In this document: positions 21,199 through 33,500 of the stretch, piece by piece
Layout of the letters: each line of letters starts with the position of its first letter
Position numbering within the stretch: the first letter of the stretch is position 1
Source: Chlorops oryzae
Taxonomy: Eukaryota; Arthropoda; Insecta; Diptera; Chloropidae
Length of the DNA stretch: 64,000 nucleotides
Direction of reading: 5' to 3'
NCBI GenBank assembly: GCA_020466095.1
Contig: CM035809.1
Coordinates: 20,597,869 to 20,661,868 of the forward strand
Notes under the pieces: generated by a model
The model's database searches: none
Told to the model about the DNA's origin: nothing
Seen by the model: the letters and a program-made list of their open reading frames with translations, nothing else
Program-made: the position numbers and the translations under genes

Positions 21199-23264
21199 CT
21201 GCAAAAAAGGGCAACAAAGCTAATGAGAAATGTGATGGATGTGCGGAAAATTCACAGTGGAAAAAATGAGAGAATATTTTCTGAACTTTTTCAATTAATT
21301 TGGAGGGAAAAAAACTCTCTGAAGAAACTTTTAAGCGTGATATTAAGAGCGAAATGTGTGCGCGGAATGATGTCGCATATTGTTTGCTTTGGCACATTCC
21401 ACTTGAGTAAACATTGAGACCAATATGAGGTAACTGAAGCAGAGTCGAGCAACCGTTGAGGGATGGAGTGCTGAGCCATTGTGCTTGGCTTGCATTAATT
21501 GCTGCCGACTTTGGGACGCACGACGAAGAACCCGTCGTCTTGGATTCCAACTGAAAGTGGCCCAAGACAGCGCAATGCCAATCCGACCGAAATTGCATAA
21601 ATCGAAACCATGCGACAGAGAACGATTCGAGGGAAGTTGAGGAAACTCCTCTTAGAATGTTTCTTTGTCTGAGACGTTCCCAAGACTCATCATGCTGCGC
21701 TTGAAATCCACGCAGCGTGAAGCTCACCATTTTCCTTCTGACTGCTCATAAACAGTTCGAATCATTCCATCATCAGTCCATCTCGGAAGCATTTTTCCAT
21801 AAATCGGATTTCTTGTGACAATGTTTCTTCATAATTTCATGTGAAAAAAAAACTCCGAAATCGATTGAAATCCATCGAAATTCATTTTTGAGGGAAGAAC
21901 TTTTCTCTCATGAGAGTTCTGGGGAAAATCTTCTCACGTCGCACGATTTAACTATTGACCTTCAGATGTGCCTCTAGCATTAACCCACTGAGCACGATTG
22001 TGAATATTTCAGTGAGGTCAATGTCGAGTGGATTTGGAACTTGGCACGTAGCGAAGTGAAAGTGGAATGGAAGACAACGAAAAAAGAACCTGATGGAGTA
22101 TTCACTTGTTGAATATGAAATTTTTTGTTCTTCTTCGAATATCTTGCGACTAAAATCGGGAAATTAGAAAATGAATTTGGTTGGAAAGGAGCCTTCATAG
22201 ATATCCTTCATGATTCTCGCATAAAAGACTCGAAGTTCTCCATTGAAGGGAAAGAGTCTCTCAAATCGTCATTAAAGTGAATTCCATTTTGAGTACATTT
22301 AACTACAGTTAAGCTCTTTTAAGCTTTGACCGACGGTTGAATGCAAATTAAAATTCACAGAACGTTGTCTCAACGAATTTTTATGGGCCTCCGCAAAGAC
22401 GAATTATTTCGAATGGAATTCCATCAAAAGTCAACGATTTTTCGGCGACGAGCGACGAGACTGAAAAACGCATTTGGTTCTGGTGTTTTCGAAATAATTG
22501 CATTAGGAAATTTCTGCTGAATCAGTAATTGGGAAATAAAATAAATATTGTGGAAAGCCATAAAAAGTATTATTAAAAAAGTTTTGCCGCCGTCTGACGC
22601 CTGACGTCTGATGATGATACCCACCGAAATGAAGTTATTATTTGAAAATTGTTATGCAAATTTCTTACTCTTCATATTTCTCATCCTCATATTGCTGCAT
22701 TGCCATTGTTGATGGGTGTGAAAGGGGACTAACGATTGTACGATTGTGAAGAAGTCTAGTTGGGAATTGGAATGGTTCACTCATCAAAGCAAACAAATAT
22801 AATTCGAGAACAATGGAAACCACAGTCGCCTTTTATAGAGAGAGAGCCCCTTGAGCTCTTTTCAGGCAGAAAATTTTTAGCAATGGAGTTTTCAATAGAA
22901 TTCTTTTTGTCGGTTCAATGCCATTGGTACTGTGATTGTTCTTTCTGCTCACATTCATACATACATATGTATGTATGTTTATTTAAGCCTAAAAATCGAC
23001 GTAATTTTTTAATCAAACGTTCCTGAACTGAACAATCAACCCCTAAAGAAAAAACTTTGCCAAAAACGAACTTGATTTGGGTTCACTCGAACGGAAAGAA
23101 TCGAAGTTCCTCTAATTTTCAAATCTGACTTCATTATCGCAAGGGATTCGCATCGGATTCGCATCGGATTCTTCCATCTATGAAATCCTGATGAAGTCCT
23201 ATGGAATTAGGAACTTTGTAAACTGCAAATTTAGTCTCGAAAATTTGCAAAAAAAAAAAAAAAA

Positions 23265-24124
23265 CAAGTAAGGGTGTTATAGTCAGGCGAGCCTGACAAT
23301 AGAATACCCGACACAGACATACATATTTAAATAGTTTTTCATATTAAGAGTTATTTAAGGCCATAAGGGGCCCGATTTACTGACTTTTGTTAAATTTCTT
23401 TATGAAAACCTGCCCGCTTGCCACGCCCACTTTTCCAATTTTTGCTTAATTATAATCGGAGGCTTAAATAAACGCTCAAAATCTAAGTTTCATTAAAATA
23501 TTTCGAAAAAGTCTGATTTTGAGGCAGTTTTTGGATTTTTGTGACAGACCCTAGTACTGGAGGTACCCCTAAAAATGGACCTATCAAAGAACTTTTTGGG
23601 AAGGATGTTAATGACTACAAAGTCATCTTTTATTCAAGTCCCATTTGAATTTCGGGTGTAGGAGACAATTTTTGAAAACCGCCCTTCTGCCACGCCCACT
23701 TTTCCAATTTTTTGGAATCATATTACTGGCCCTTAAATATGATCAAATATCAAATTTCATCAAAATATCTTGAAAAACATCGGTTTTAGAGCAGTTTTTG
23801 TGATTTTCATAACAGACCCTAGTACTGGAGGTACCCCTAAAAATGGTCCGATCGGGTCCATTCTCGAACTTGTTCTTACTCATGGCCCCGTGAGAACGCA
23901 TACCCAATTTCGTCGAGATAGCTCAACTCCTTCGATAAGAAAACTGTATACAAACAGACAGACGGACAGACAGACGGACATGTCTAAATCGAATCTCCTG
24001 GTGACGCTGATCATTTCTATATATATTTTGTATGGTCTATCTCGAATGGTTCTGGGTGTTACACACAACCACACAAACGCAATATACCCTCGACACAGAG
24101 TGTGTCGGGTATAAAAATAAATAA
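23265..24124 (+). mobile_element. Dispersed repeat, copy 1 (about 860 bp), class not settled
   Basis: Begins near AAGGGTGTTATAGTCAGGC and ends CGGGTATAAAAATAAATAA. The matching place in segment C (61524-61540) has only a poly-A tract and then the same flank (ATGTCAACATTTG), so this is a clean insertion. Landmarks are ACCCTAGTACTGGAGGTACC twice, CCACGCCCACTTTTCC twice and a GACAGACGGACAG run near the end. TACCCGACAC near the start mirrors GTGTGTCGGGTA at the end. No coding frame. The 3' A-rich end next to a poly-A site would fit a retroposed element, but I cannot classify it. Confidence 0.75.
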
Positions 24125-25264
24125 AATGTCAACATTTGTTCAGGCCTTTGCAAATCAGTGGTAATTTCCATAGCAAATTTGCGGTTCGATCAAATATTTT
24201 GATAGCAAATTTCGAACCTGCATTTCAAAAGGAACATTACAAGCCATGTTAGAGCAGAATACACAGCTACTTAAATGGAAACATTACAAGGGAAATGGCA
24301 TAGTCGAAGTTCACAAAATTCCCTTTCACTCATACGAAAGGCACTCATCGCAAGGGTAGCCCGACAACCGATTCTTGAAGGGTTCAGAAACCACGCAGTC
24401 CACAGTTCAGCACCATTCACAGGTGCAAAAACTCTCAAATGAATTCAATGTCAAGAGGAAAATTCATTGCCAAGTGGCCGAAGTGTTGCTCGATAAAATC
24501 AATTTGCTCACACACTGAAAAGACACGAGAATGGGGGGGAAGTCCCCAATTTCTAAATCGCTCTTTTATGCGTGAGCGAATTCACGCTGCAATGCGATAC
24601 ACTGCATGAATACATAAAAGTCTGCATCATGTCTACCTGAGATCTTAAAAATTTTTACACGCCTCAACACTTTGGTGCGCGTGCTCAAGGGGTCATTACA
24701 TCAAGTACTCTCCATATTAGGGAGCAGTCTGCTACGCGCACGTAACATGAATAAGTCACAACATGAATGAATGAATGAATGACTGACTAACTGACTTACT
24801 GTCTGTCTGCGCACCGACTGTCATTCGTAGAGATAAATGGTCTGCCACACGTTTTATTGCCGGACTGCGGAATCAAGATTTCCGCTGCTGCGAACGAGAC
24901 GGCATTCACAATTGCTATCAACAAGATCTCTTTTTTCGAAATTAATAAAGCTACAAAAGCACTTGAAATTTATTATTAAAACACTCGAATTACGTTTGAA
25001 GTTTTTCATTCAATTAAATCTAGAGCTTTTTGAAGCATATCGCGGAAAATACGCTGATACGAGAAATATTTTTTTTCTATTTATTTATTTATTTTTTTTT
25101 TTAGTGCAGTCCGTTGTCATAATTGCGTGGTTGAATAAAATGAGTTCATTGACTGGCTGACGATGACAAATACTGCAGAAGTGAGCAGCATTAAAGAAGT
25201 GTTTGGAACGATGACAAAATATTTCTTCGAGGGGCTCAATAAAATAAAAATATTTTTAAAAAGT

Positions 25265-26526
25265 TGGAGGTTGCTATAGTCGGCAAGCCCGACATAAAAT
25301 ACCCAGACGTCCGACATAGCGTGTTTGAACGTTACTCAATTTCGATAAGCAGGGCCCGAAGTATTTCCTACGACCTTTTCGTTGAACACCTAATGGTATT
25401 TCGAAGTTACGCATTTTAAAAGCCATAAGCCCATATACTTGACTTTGGTTATATTGTGCTTTGCTCGAGGAAGCCGTCGCAATTTCCACCGCGGATCAGT
25501 CCAATCTTTCGATAGTTTTATCCTGACACTTAAATATACTAATATTCGCAAGTTACAAGATTTCATTGAAAACACAATAAACTTACTTGTGTGGCATTTT
25601 TATTTTCTTAGTACGAACAGACCCCGATATACATGTTGAATGACTTCACAGCCTTCGAAGACCCGACCGTAACATCAAGATCAAGGGATTAAATCATTCG
25701 TTTGACGTCATTTCTTTTATCTATTTCATATTTCCAACTGGAATTTCGGCTTATAAGATTGCCAAATTTCGTTCAAGCTCGAAAATTTGAATTTTGCGGC
25801 GTGTTGATGCGAGACAACTGTTTGAGACAAAACGCCCTTGACCACGACCATTTTTGACAAGTTATTCAAGGGATTGCAAATCCCCATATTGACTTTGGTT
25901 CAATTCTTCTGAAAAATTCCACCCTCAGTTTTCAATTTTGGAATATCAAATTGAGTCAAATTCAAATTTCATTATCTTGAAAAACTCCGATTTTAGAGCA
26001 GTTTATGTGATTTTTGTGACAGACCCTAGTACTGGAGGTACCCTTAGTAATGGACCGATCAAGAAAATTTTTGGGAGGATGTTTATGGCTACAAAGGGAG
26101 CATAAGTGCCGATTTCGTTCAAGTCCCATTTGAATTTCGGGTGTAGGAGACAATTTTCGAAAAACGCCCTCTGCCACGCCCATTTTACCAATTTTTTGAA
26201 ATTTGCCTTTAAATATGTTCAAATATCAAATTTAATCAAAATATCTTGAAAAACTCCGATTTTAGAGCAGTTTTTGTGATTTTCGTAACAGACCCTAGTA
26301 CTGGAGGTACCCCTAAAAATGATCCGATCGGGTCCATTATCGAACTAGTTTTTACTCAGGTCCCCGTGAGCACGCATACCAAATTTCGTCAAGATAGCTC
26401 AACTCCTTCGATAAGAAAACTGTATAAAGACAGGCTAAATCGAATCCTCTCTCTATCTCGACTGGGTGTTACACACAACAGCACAATCGCAATACACCCT
26501 CGTCACGGAGTGTATCGGGTATAAAA
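25265..26526 (+). mobile_element. Dispersed repeat, copy 2, diverged
   Basis: Starts GGAGGTTGCTATAGTCGGC and ends GTGTATCGGGTATAAAAA. It shares with copy 1 the GACCCTAGTACTGGAGGTAC motif (twice), the CCACGCCCA motif and the same ending. It differs a good deal in the first 600 bp, so it is an older or mosaic copy. Confidence 0.7.
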
Positions 26527-29273
26527 AGAAAATTATACTTAATTTGTTACACAAAAAATTATCAGTAAGCGATTTTTATTTGCTTAGCTCACGCTATGAG
26601 GACAGGCAGCGCCAGAGGCTCATAAAAATTGCGCTTCGTAAACTGAAAAAAAAAGAAAATAATTTTTTGAATGCGGCGTTTTATGTGGGTCAAAAGAATG
26701 TGCGGGCTTGTTCGGAATTTTTGTTATATTTATGAAGGATATGGTAGGGATTTACGAGCGACGGCACTCGAAAAGGTGATAACGACTAGAGAACTAAATA
26801 ACAAAGCAAAATACTCTAGCCATTCCAACAATGATTTTAGATAAAATTCAATATCGTTGCTTGACTTCTTGAAGTGATTTCAACAACAATTCGAACGGAA
26901 AATGTTCGCAGCACTTAACAGCGGCGATTATGTATTTCGAAATCGGTTTAGAGCGAAGGAAGAAATCAAAATTGAGCAATGAAAAATTTTTATTGATTTT
27001 TAATGATAAAAACCGCAACTGAAAGAAGCTCAAAGGAAAATTGCTTCTCGGCCATAAAACGAAATTCAAAGAAATCGAAATCGAAATCGAAATCCCTTTG
27101 GCAATGCTTCCCGCAATGAGCTTTCTGTCTTCCATCACATTTTTATCATGTTTACTTCATCGTCATTTCAAAGCAAACACGAATTTGTCTATCCGAATCC
27201 AAATAAATAAATAAATACCTTTCAAGTGATGGAATTGCCCATAGAAAAGAAATGGTTTTGTAAACTTTTTTCCCCCCGTGAGCAGAAATAACACGAAAAT
27301 GCCAAGCGCAATGACCGACCTTTTTCCACTTTGGACTATTGGAGGCTCAGCGAAATGTGGACGTCCACGTTTTGTTTTCGTCTTCATTAAACCCGAAATT
27401 ATGCTCAGGTCTGAGTAAAAAACCAAACAACAGCAAAAAACCAACGACGAAATGGCGAGAAACAATGGAAAAAATACCGTCTTTATAGTTTCAATGAAAT
27501 TTAGTGCATTCAGAGCAGCCGAGTCTCCCTTTCCTCGCGAGGATCTGCACTCGAAGGCTGTAATTAAACTCAAACGGCGAGCGCATCAAGAAACCAGAAT
27601 CATTAATCAATTCCCAATAAATTAACGCCCATCGGGGGGACCGCGGCATACGGAGCATTGGCATGCCTGGCTGCTGTGCATATTGCCAAGAGTTCCATGA
27701 GAGAAATACGCGGCGGCGACCACTCGCGGGAGTTTCTTTCGAAAAGTTCCGAAACACTAAAATAAGCATTTAAAATCGAATTAGTTAAACAAAGAAAATC
27801 ATGAAAAAATAGTTCAAAGAATGAAAATTAAACTTGAGCCACGAATCGGAGTCATTAGCTCCAGAGAAATCTATTGGAAATCACCACAAAATGATCTTAA
27901 TGATCAGCGGCGAGGCAAAAAGGCGTAAAACTTTGAACCAAGAAAATACAGTAAAAAAAATATGGAAAACTTTTCGAAGTTCGAAGGTCGATGATCGAGT
28001 CGATTCGGGCTCAAACTCGAAATTAGTTCACTTTCATGCGTAACTCATCAGAAGAAGTCGAGCAGAATCGAAAAAAAGAGGTTCAGAGAAGCTAAAAAAA
28101 AAAAATTGTTTTTGATGTGAAAAACAAGCTTTTGTGGAAAACCGAAGAGAAAACGTGTCCACATTTCCGTGTTGACAACAAGGAATTTTTTTTTGCAAAC
28201 TTTTTTTCGAATCGTGAATAAAAAAGTCGAAAACTCGCAACAAATTTCGGCTTTAATGAATTCAAGTTCGTCGCTTTTGAATGGAATTAAACGTGCTTGC
28301 GGCAAAAACTAAAAAAAAAAAAACGCCAACGGATCCCACACGAACGGCGAACGATGACGATAGCTGTGACCAAACTGCAACGGAAATATCGCATGCGAGA
28401 GACTATTCGGTGGCTTTCGGAGTGCAGTGTTTAAAAAAAAACTATGAACACGTTTTCGGAGCATAAAAAATTATTTGAAAATAAATCCAAAAAACGTCGT
28501 GATTTCTGTCCGCGATGAAATTCCACTAAATCATTAAACGAAATAAAAAATTGTCTTTCGGACGTTCAAGCAATCTTACTTGAATAATCACGTTTCCAAG
28601 AGTTGGGATTTTTTTTTTTCTTTCTTGGATAACAGATAACAACAATCAACAATGAATATTACGTAAAGAAAAAACTCGAATTATTACTTCGCTTCACTCT
28701 TTCTTAATGTCTGTCAAAGAGAGAAACCGTTTGATTTTTTCAGATGAAGCGACGTCTCGAGACATTAAAAGCGTATAATAAAGAAAGTTTCGTAATTGTT
28801 TGTGGGGAAAAGTTTAATTCATAAAGCGATTAAAATGTGAAGAGATCACAAAGATCAGGGAGAAAAAGTATGAAAATGACTTTTTTTATGTTAATATTAA
28901 AATAAAGTTCAGCATCAGTGGAACTAAGTAAAGCGTATGCCCTTCAAAGTGGAAAGAAATAGAGAGATGTATGTGGAAAGCGGTCCCTAACATAGGCTTA
29001 AATATGAGTCACTGTAAAGAGAAAGAAGCTTTGAAAATAAGTATGCCCCGATTAAGGGGGTGGCAAGCCGGGCAAATGCCCAGAGCAGCACTTTGAGGAG
29101 AAGATATTTCACATAGATAAGCGAACACGGTACCCCATTAGTGCCAGTATAGGGGCGGCAAATATTGGCTTTGACCGGAGTGGCCAAAAAAAGCTTGATC
29201 TGGCCGAATTGAATTGGAGACTAATTACCTAAAGAATACTCCCACCAAAGAGGACAAAAACCAGGAAGAGAAC

Positions 29274-29880
29274 TAAAGTTGGTCAAGCCTGACTTTTATA
29301 TACCTAGCTTCCCGATAACAACCCCGTTTTCCCACACACCATTGATTTTTCATAGTCAACCGTTGTTTTGAATTTAAATCTTCTGTGTCTCATAGGCCGG
29401 AATTTAAGGAAAACCTCAATTTTTGGGTGTAACAGTGCGGCTGTACCTTCCTATTCTTGAAACATGGATATATATTTTGAATTTGAAGCTTCAAAGTCTT
29501 TCCGTTAGCAAGTTACGCTGGACCATTATTTGTGGACGTGTGTAAAGGCATGGCTGTGTGGGAGTACCAAGTCGTATTTGTTTTTCGCGGAAAGATGCTT
29601 CTTAGCCCTTCACCAGTGGACTAAGTATCAGTAAAAAACGTTGAGTTTTCTTTTGTGCACGTTTATTTAAATTCTAGGACTGCCAGTGGGCGGATTTCAC
29701 CCATTTGATCTCAGCCGCTGGGCCCAATAGGTCTGCGTATAAAATTTTGACTTGATTGTCTCAGCTATTTCGGTCGATATCTGACCACAGTTGGGCCGAC
29801 AGACCAACGGACGTGTCAAGAATATATTATGAATATTACACGGTCCGCACAAATCTAATATACCCTGTTGAAGCTGGGCA
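29274..29880 (+). mobile_element. Possible old copy of the dispersed repeat
   Basis: Starts GTTGGTCAAGCCTGACTTTT, similar in layout to the other starts, and ends in ATATACCCTGTTGAAGCTGG after a weak GACAGACCAACGGACGTGTC match. The middle is not clearly alike. Confidence 0.4.
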
Positions 29881-30599
29881 TGAAAATCGTATCAAATAAA
29901 AAAAATCAAACTTGTCGACCAATAAACCCGCCCTATAACACAAAATTTAGGAAACTTGGTCAAATAAAACTAACAAAAAAAAAATCCCTTTCTCAATTCC
30001 TTCTTAAGCAATGCCACATAACTTTTTTTATAGTAGATAAGATAACATTTTTCTCCTTGTCATAAGATAAGAAAAAAGGCATATCCTTCAAAAGACTCCA
30101 GCAGAGTCAAACGATGGCATATGTGGCGTTCTCAAGGGAATTGCGTATTCAATTTCAAATCCATTTTCAGTTGAAAAAGCCAAAAAAGTATTTCAATTTT
30201 CACCGAAAATATGTTTCCAGTCCAATATTTTTCAAAATAGCTCAAATATCTAATGGACATCAGAAAAGTTGTAGCCACCCAAATCAAATGGAAGCATAAT
30301 CCTTTTATTTGCTCTGACAAAGTCGCATGCTACTAAAAAGTTTCACCCAAATTAGGAATTCGGCATGCTACTAAAAAGTTTCTTGCATGCTGAAAATTTG
30401 CCCGAGGGAATACAAAATCGCATTGGAACTTTATTATCTCAGCAAAGTAATGAGATTTATTTTATTTTTGGCCCAACTTGGTCCTTTTTTTTTCAAGGAT
30501 AATTGCCTGACACTGCACTCCAATGCTATTACGAACAAGTTGCAAGCCATTCCAATGTAACGTAACAGCTGAGGACAGGCCATTCCATTAAAATCGTTT

Positions 30600-33500
30600 C
30601 AAAAGCGAATAAATTACTTTTTCATATTGTAAATCCTTTGGATCCTTCACGGATAAATTCTTTTGTTTGTTTTTGAAATTGGCTTACAAAACCGACGAAG
30701 GATTTTTTCTGAATTAGTTTTTTTTTTTTTTAAATTAAATTTCCTTTTGAAAGAAACAAAGACAGGAAAAAAATCAGCTTTGCACACTTCCCTTGTGAAA
30801 ACATAAATTGAGCCAATCTCAAAAGGTGATATCCTTATAATAATCCTATAATTGTCTGCCACAACAAGACAAAAAAAAAAAATGAAAAGACGAGAAACGA
30901 ATTATGAGCTCATTTAATAGGAGCGCACGAAGGAGGGACCCTAAAGTGTTGCACGAAGGAATTCATCGCAACCGTTCATTAAGGTTTCATCCCTCGAATG
31001 AAATGTATATTGGTACACAAAAGGATGAAAAGGACGAAAAGGACTGCTATTCAAGTCTGCGAACGGCACATTACCTGCAGACTGAAGGCGGATTGCTTTG
31101 TGCGAAAAAGGAAAGCGAAGCAAGACAAAAACAAAACAGGAAAGCAGAAAAATTAGCTTTACTGAGCCAAATTGTTATGTGCCTCACTATAAATCAGGAA
31201 ATTTTTGACGGCAGGAGGACATGAAAAATATTTATATAAAAAATTACCACACGTCAAAACAGAACTTCGCACTTCACGTCAACAATTCTTGACAACGAAT
31301 CAAAAATAGCAAGGACAGTGAGTACCGTGAGGAACGATTTGATAAATGTAGGAAAACGTAGGAAAATGTTATGGAATTTCCCAAATCACCGCTAAGCTGA
31401 GATGTCATATTTCCGACTATCGCTAACTATCCCATCAAAAATGTCGACGTTGCAAAAGCTTCGCCGGAACAGCAGCATCAATCAGCCTCAGCGCTACAAC
31501 AAATGCGGCCGCGGTTATGTGACTGAGTGAGTGGGTGAGCGACTGAGTGGGTGAGTAAGTAAATGGATGGATGCTGTGAAATAGGGTTGAAGACGGCGTG
31601 CCTTCTTATATCACAGCAATAATCGGTTCAACAGAAAAGGAGAGCGGAAGGTAGACGGAAGGTATGCACATAAAAGATGAAATTGCCGCACATGATTTTA
31701 ACGATACCACACAGCAGTGTGAACAGCCCATAACGCCCACAGAATCACATATCATGCTATACGATAAAGGGTAGAGATACGGAGATTTTGGTACGCGCGT
31801 TCGCACGCGACGCACATGAGCGGCAAGGACAACGTGTTACGACGGGCGCATGTTGCGAACAAAGGAATGGAATAAATGCATTAACAAATGAATGGAATTG
31901 CAGCTCAAATCAAGAGGAAAAGTCACGAAAGCCGCGGAGAAAACAGCGAAGATTTCGATGAGAAGGTAGAAGGGAATTCTCGCCTCGTTTTACATGACCG
32001 AAAGAATCTCTAAATTAATCGAAAAGAACTCCAGACGCGGAAGGAAGTCGGCAAGCGTTTGTCGAAATGCCGAAATGCTGAGAGAAAAAAGGAAAAACTC
32101 TAGGAATAAATAACAAAACCGAAGTATCGAGGCAAAAGTAACAATCGTCCCTTAATTGCTTACGACAATGTAACGCAGACAGGTTGGCGGCAGACCGACA
32201 GAACAGAAGAGAACAGAACAGCACAGGAGAACACGATGCACTCACACAGACCGTAGATGGGGATTTTCTATCCTTAAGCTTTCGGTAATTGGATGCAGCA
32301 TCAGAAGCTGTGACGACGGCCAAAGCTCCGTGCCGTAAACATCGAAGATGAACATGAAAATGATTTTTGCTTAATTTAATCGAAAAAGCCCTTAACTCCT
32401 CACTGACCAGTGGGTCGTTAGTGAACATAGGCCATCAGATACACGTTGAAATTAAATTAAAAAAGAAAGATAGGAAAAAGGAAAATAAAAGTGATTTCAA
32501 ATTGATTTATAAACGATCAATATTTCAAGAATAAATTCAAAAATAAATAGACATAATCCCTCGCTATGACATTGACTTTACTTATAACGACCTCATCTAC
32601 CTCATCATGCTCTAGAGCACTTCCCGGCAAGAGGTGGCGAAGTATGAAGTTGGAGTCATGCTCACAAATCAGGAATCAGGCGACTTCCATGCTCGATTAT
32701 TATGAGTTTAACGATTTTTTCTATCGCCGTCTCTTTCTCTCAAACCACAACTGTTGCTGCTTCTGGTCCTGTTACGGTACGTACTGCATTGAAGGGACCA
32801 GTCACGGCGAAATATTCCCGGTTGAAGTGCTTTCCTGGCCACTTGAAAACGAATAACAATTCGTAATTTTCCTTTATTTACTCATTCTGTCAGTATTTGC
32901 CAACTTCTTTGTTTCCTCGTCTCTTCCTCTTCCATTTTCCTCTCCATCTTCGTCCCATTCTCCTTCTCTAATAATTTTTGTATTTGATGGTCCTCAGCAC
33001 GGCTACCGAATGACTATCAACCCCAAAAGTTCTCTCCGTTTCAATGTTTGTCTGCCATCCGTCGCGGCATACTTTACGTGATGTTTGCTCTGCCGGTGCG
33101 GGGTAGGTCGGGACGGGTACGTGAGCCACTTGAGAACTTTTTTGCCGCCAGCAAGGTCGAGTAGGAATATAAATTTTTAATGCCTGAACGAGTAGCCTGG
33201 CTACGTGCTGTGGCTATGGCTCTGGCTCTAGATCTGGCAGACGCTAATCCTTGCCAACCTTGTGCGCCGGAATAATTCATCAAATTCTCTCGCTGATTCA
33301 ATGACGAAACGGGACTAACGAACGAACGAAGGAAACCGAACGCACGTATCCCGGTGACGAGTCCTTTCGGGTAATCACTCGACGTGTTCGGCGCGTACGT
33401 GAATGTGGTCCGCCATGTCTGCAGTTATGTCGACATGGAATCGTGGGTATGTATTTATGCGGGAATGTCATCCTTCGCGAGTCGTTGCCCTCCACTCGTT

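Larger units (their letters stand above)
19372..30600 (-). repeat. Segment B: inverted copy of segment A plus further flank
   Basis: Reverse complement of A with many indels, continuing past the A start into DNA that is shared with C. Shared landmarks with C: 20210-20615 vs 57819-58227, 21500-21830 vs 59965-60290, 24120-24500 vs 61537-61915, 27540-27640 vs 62765-62845, and 30200-30300 vs 63615-63715. B carries dispersed-repeat insertions absent from the matching part of C. The outer end near 30.6 kb is only a lower limit, because C stops at the window edge. Confidence 0.75.
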
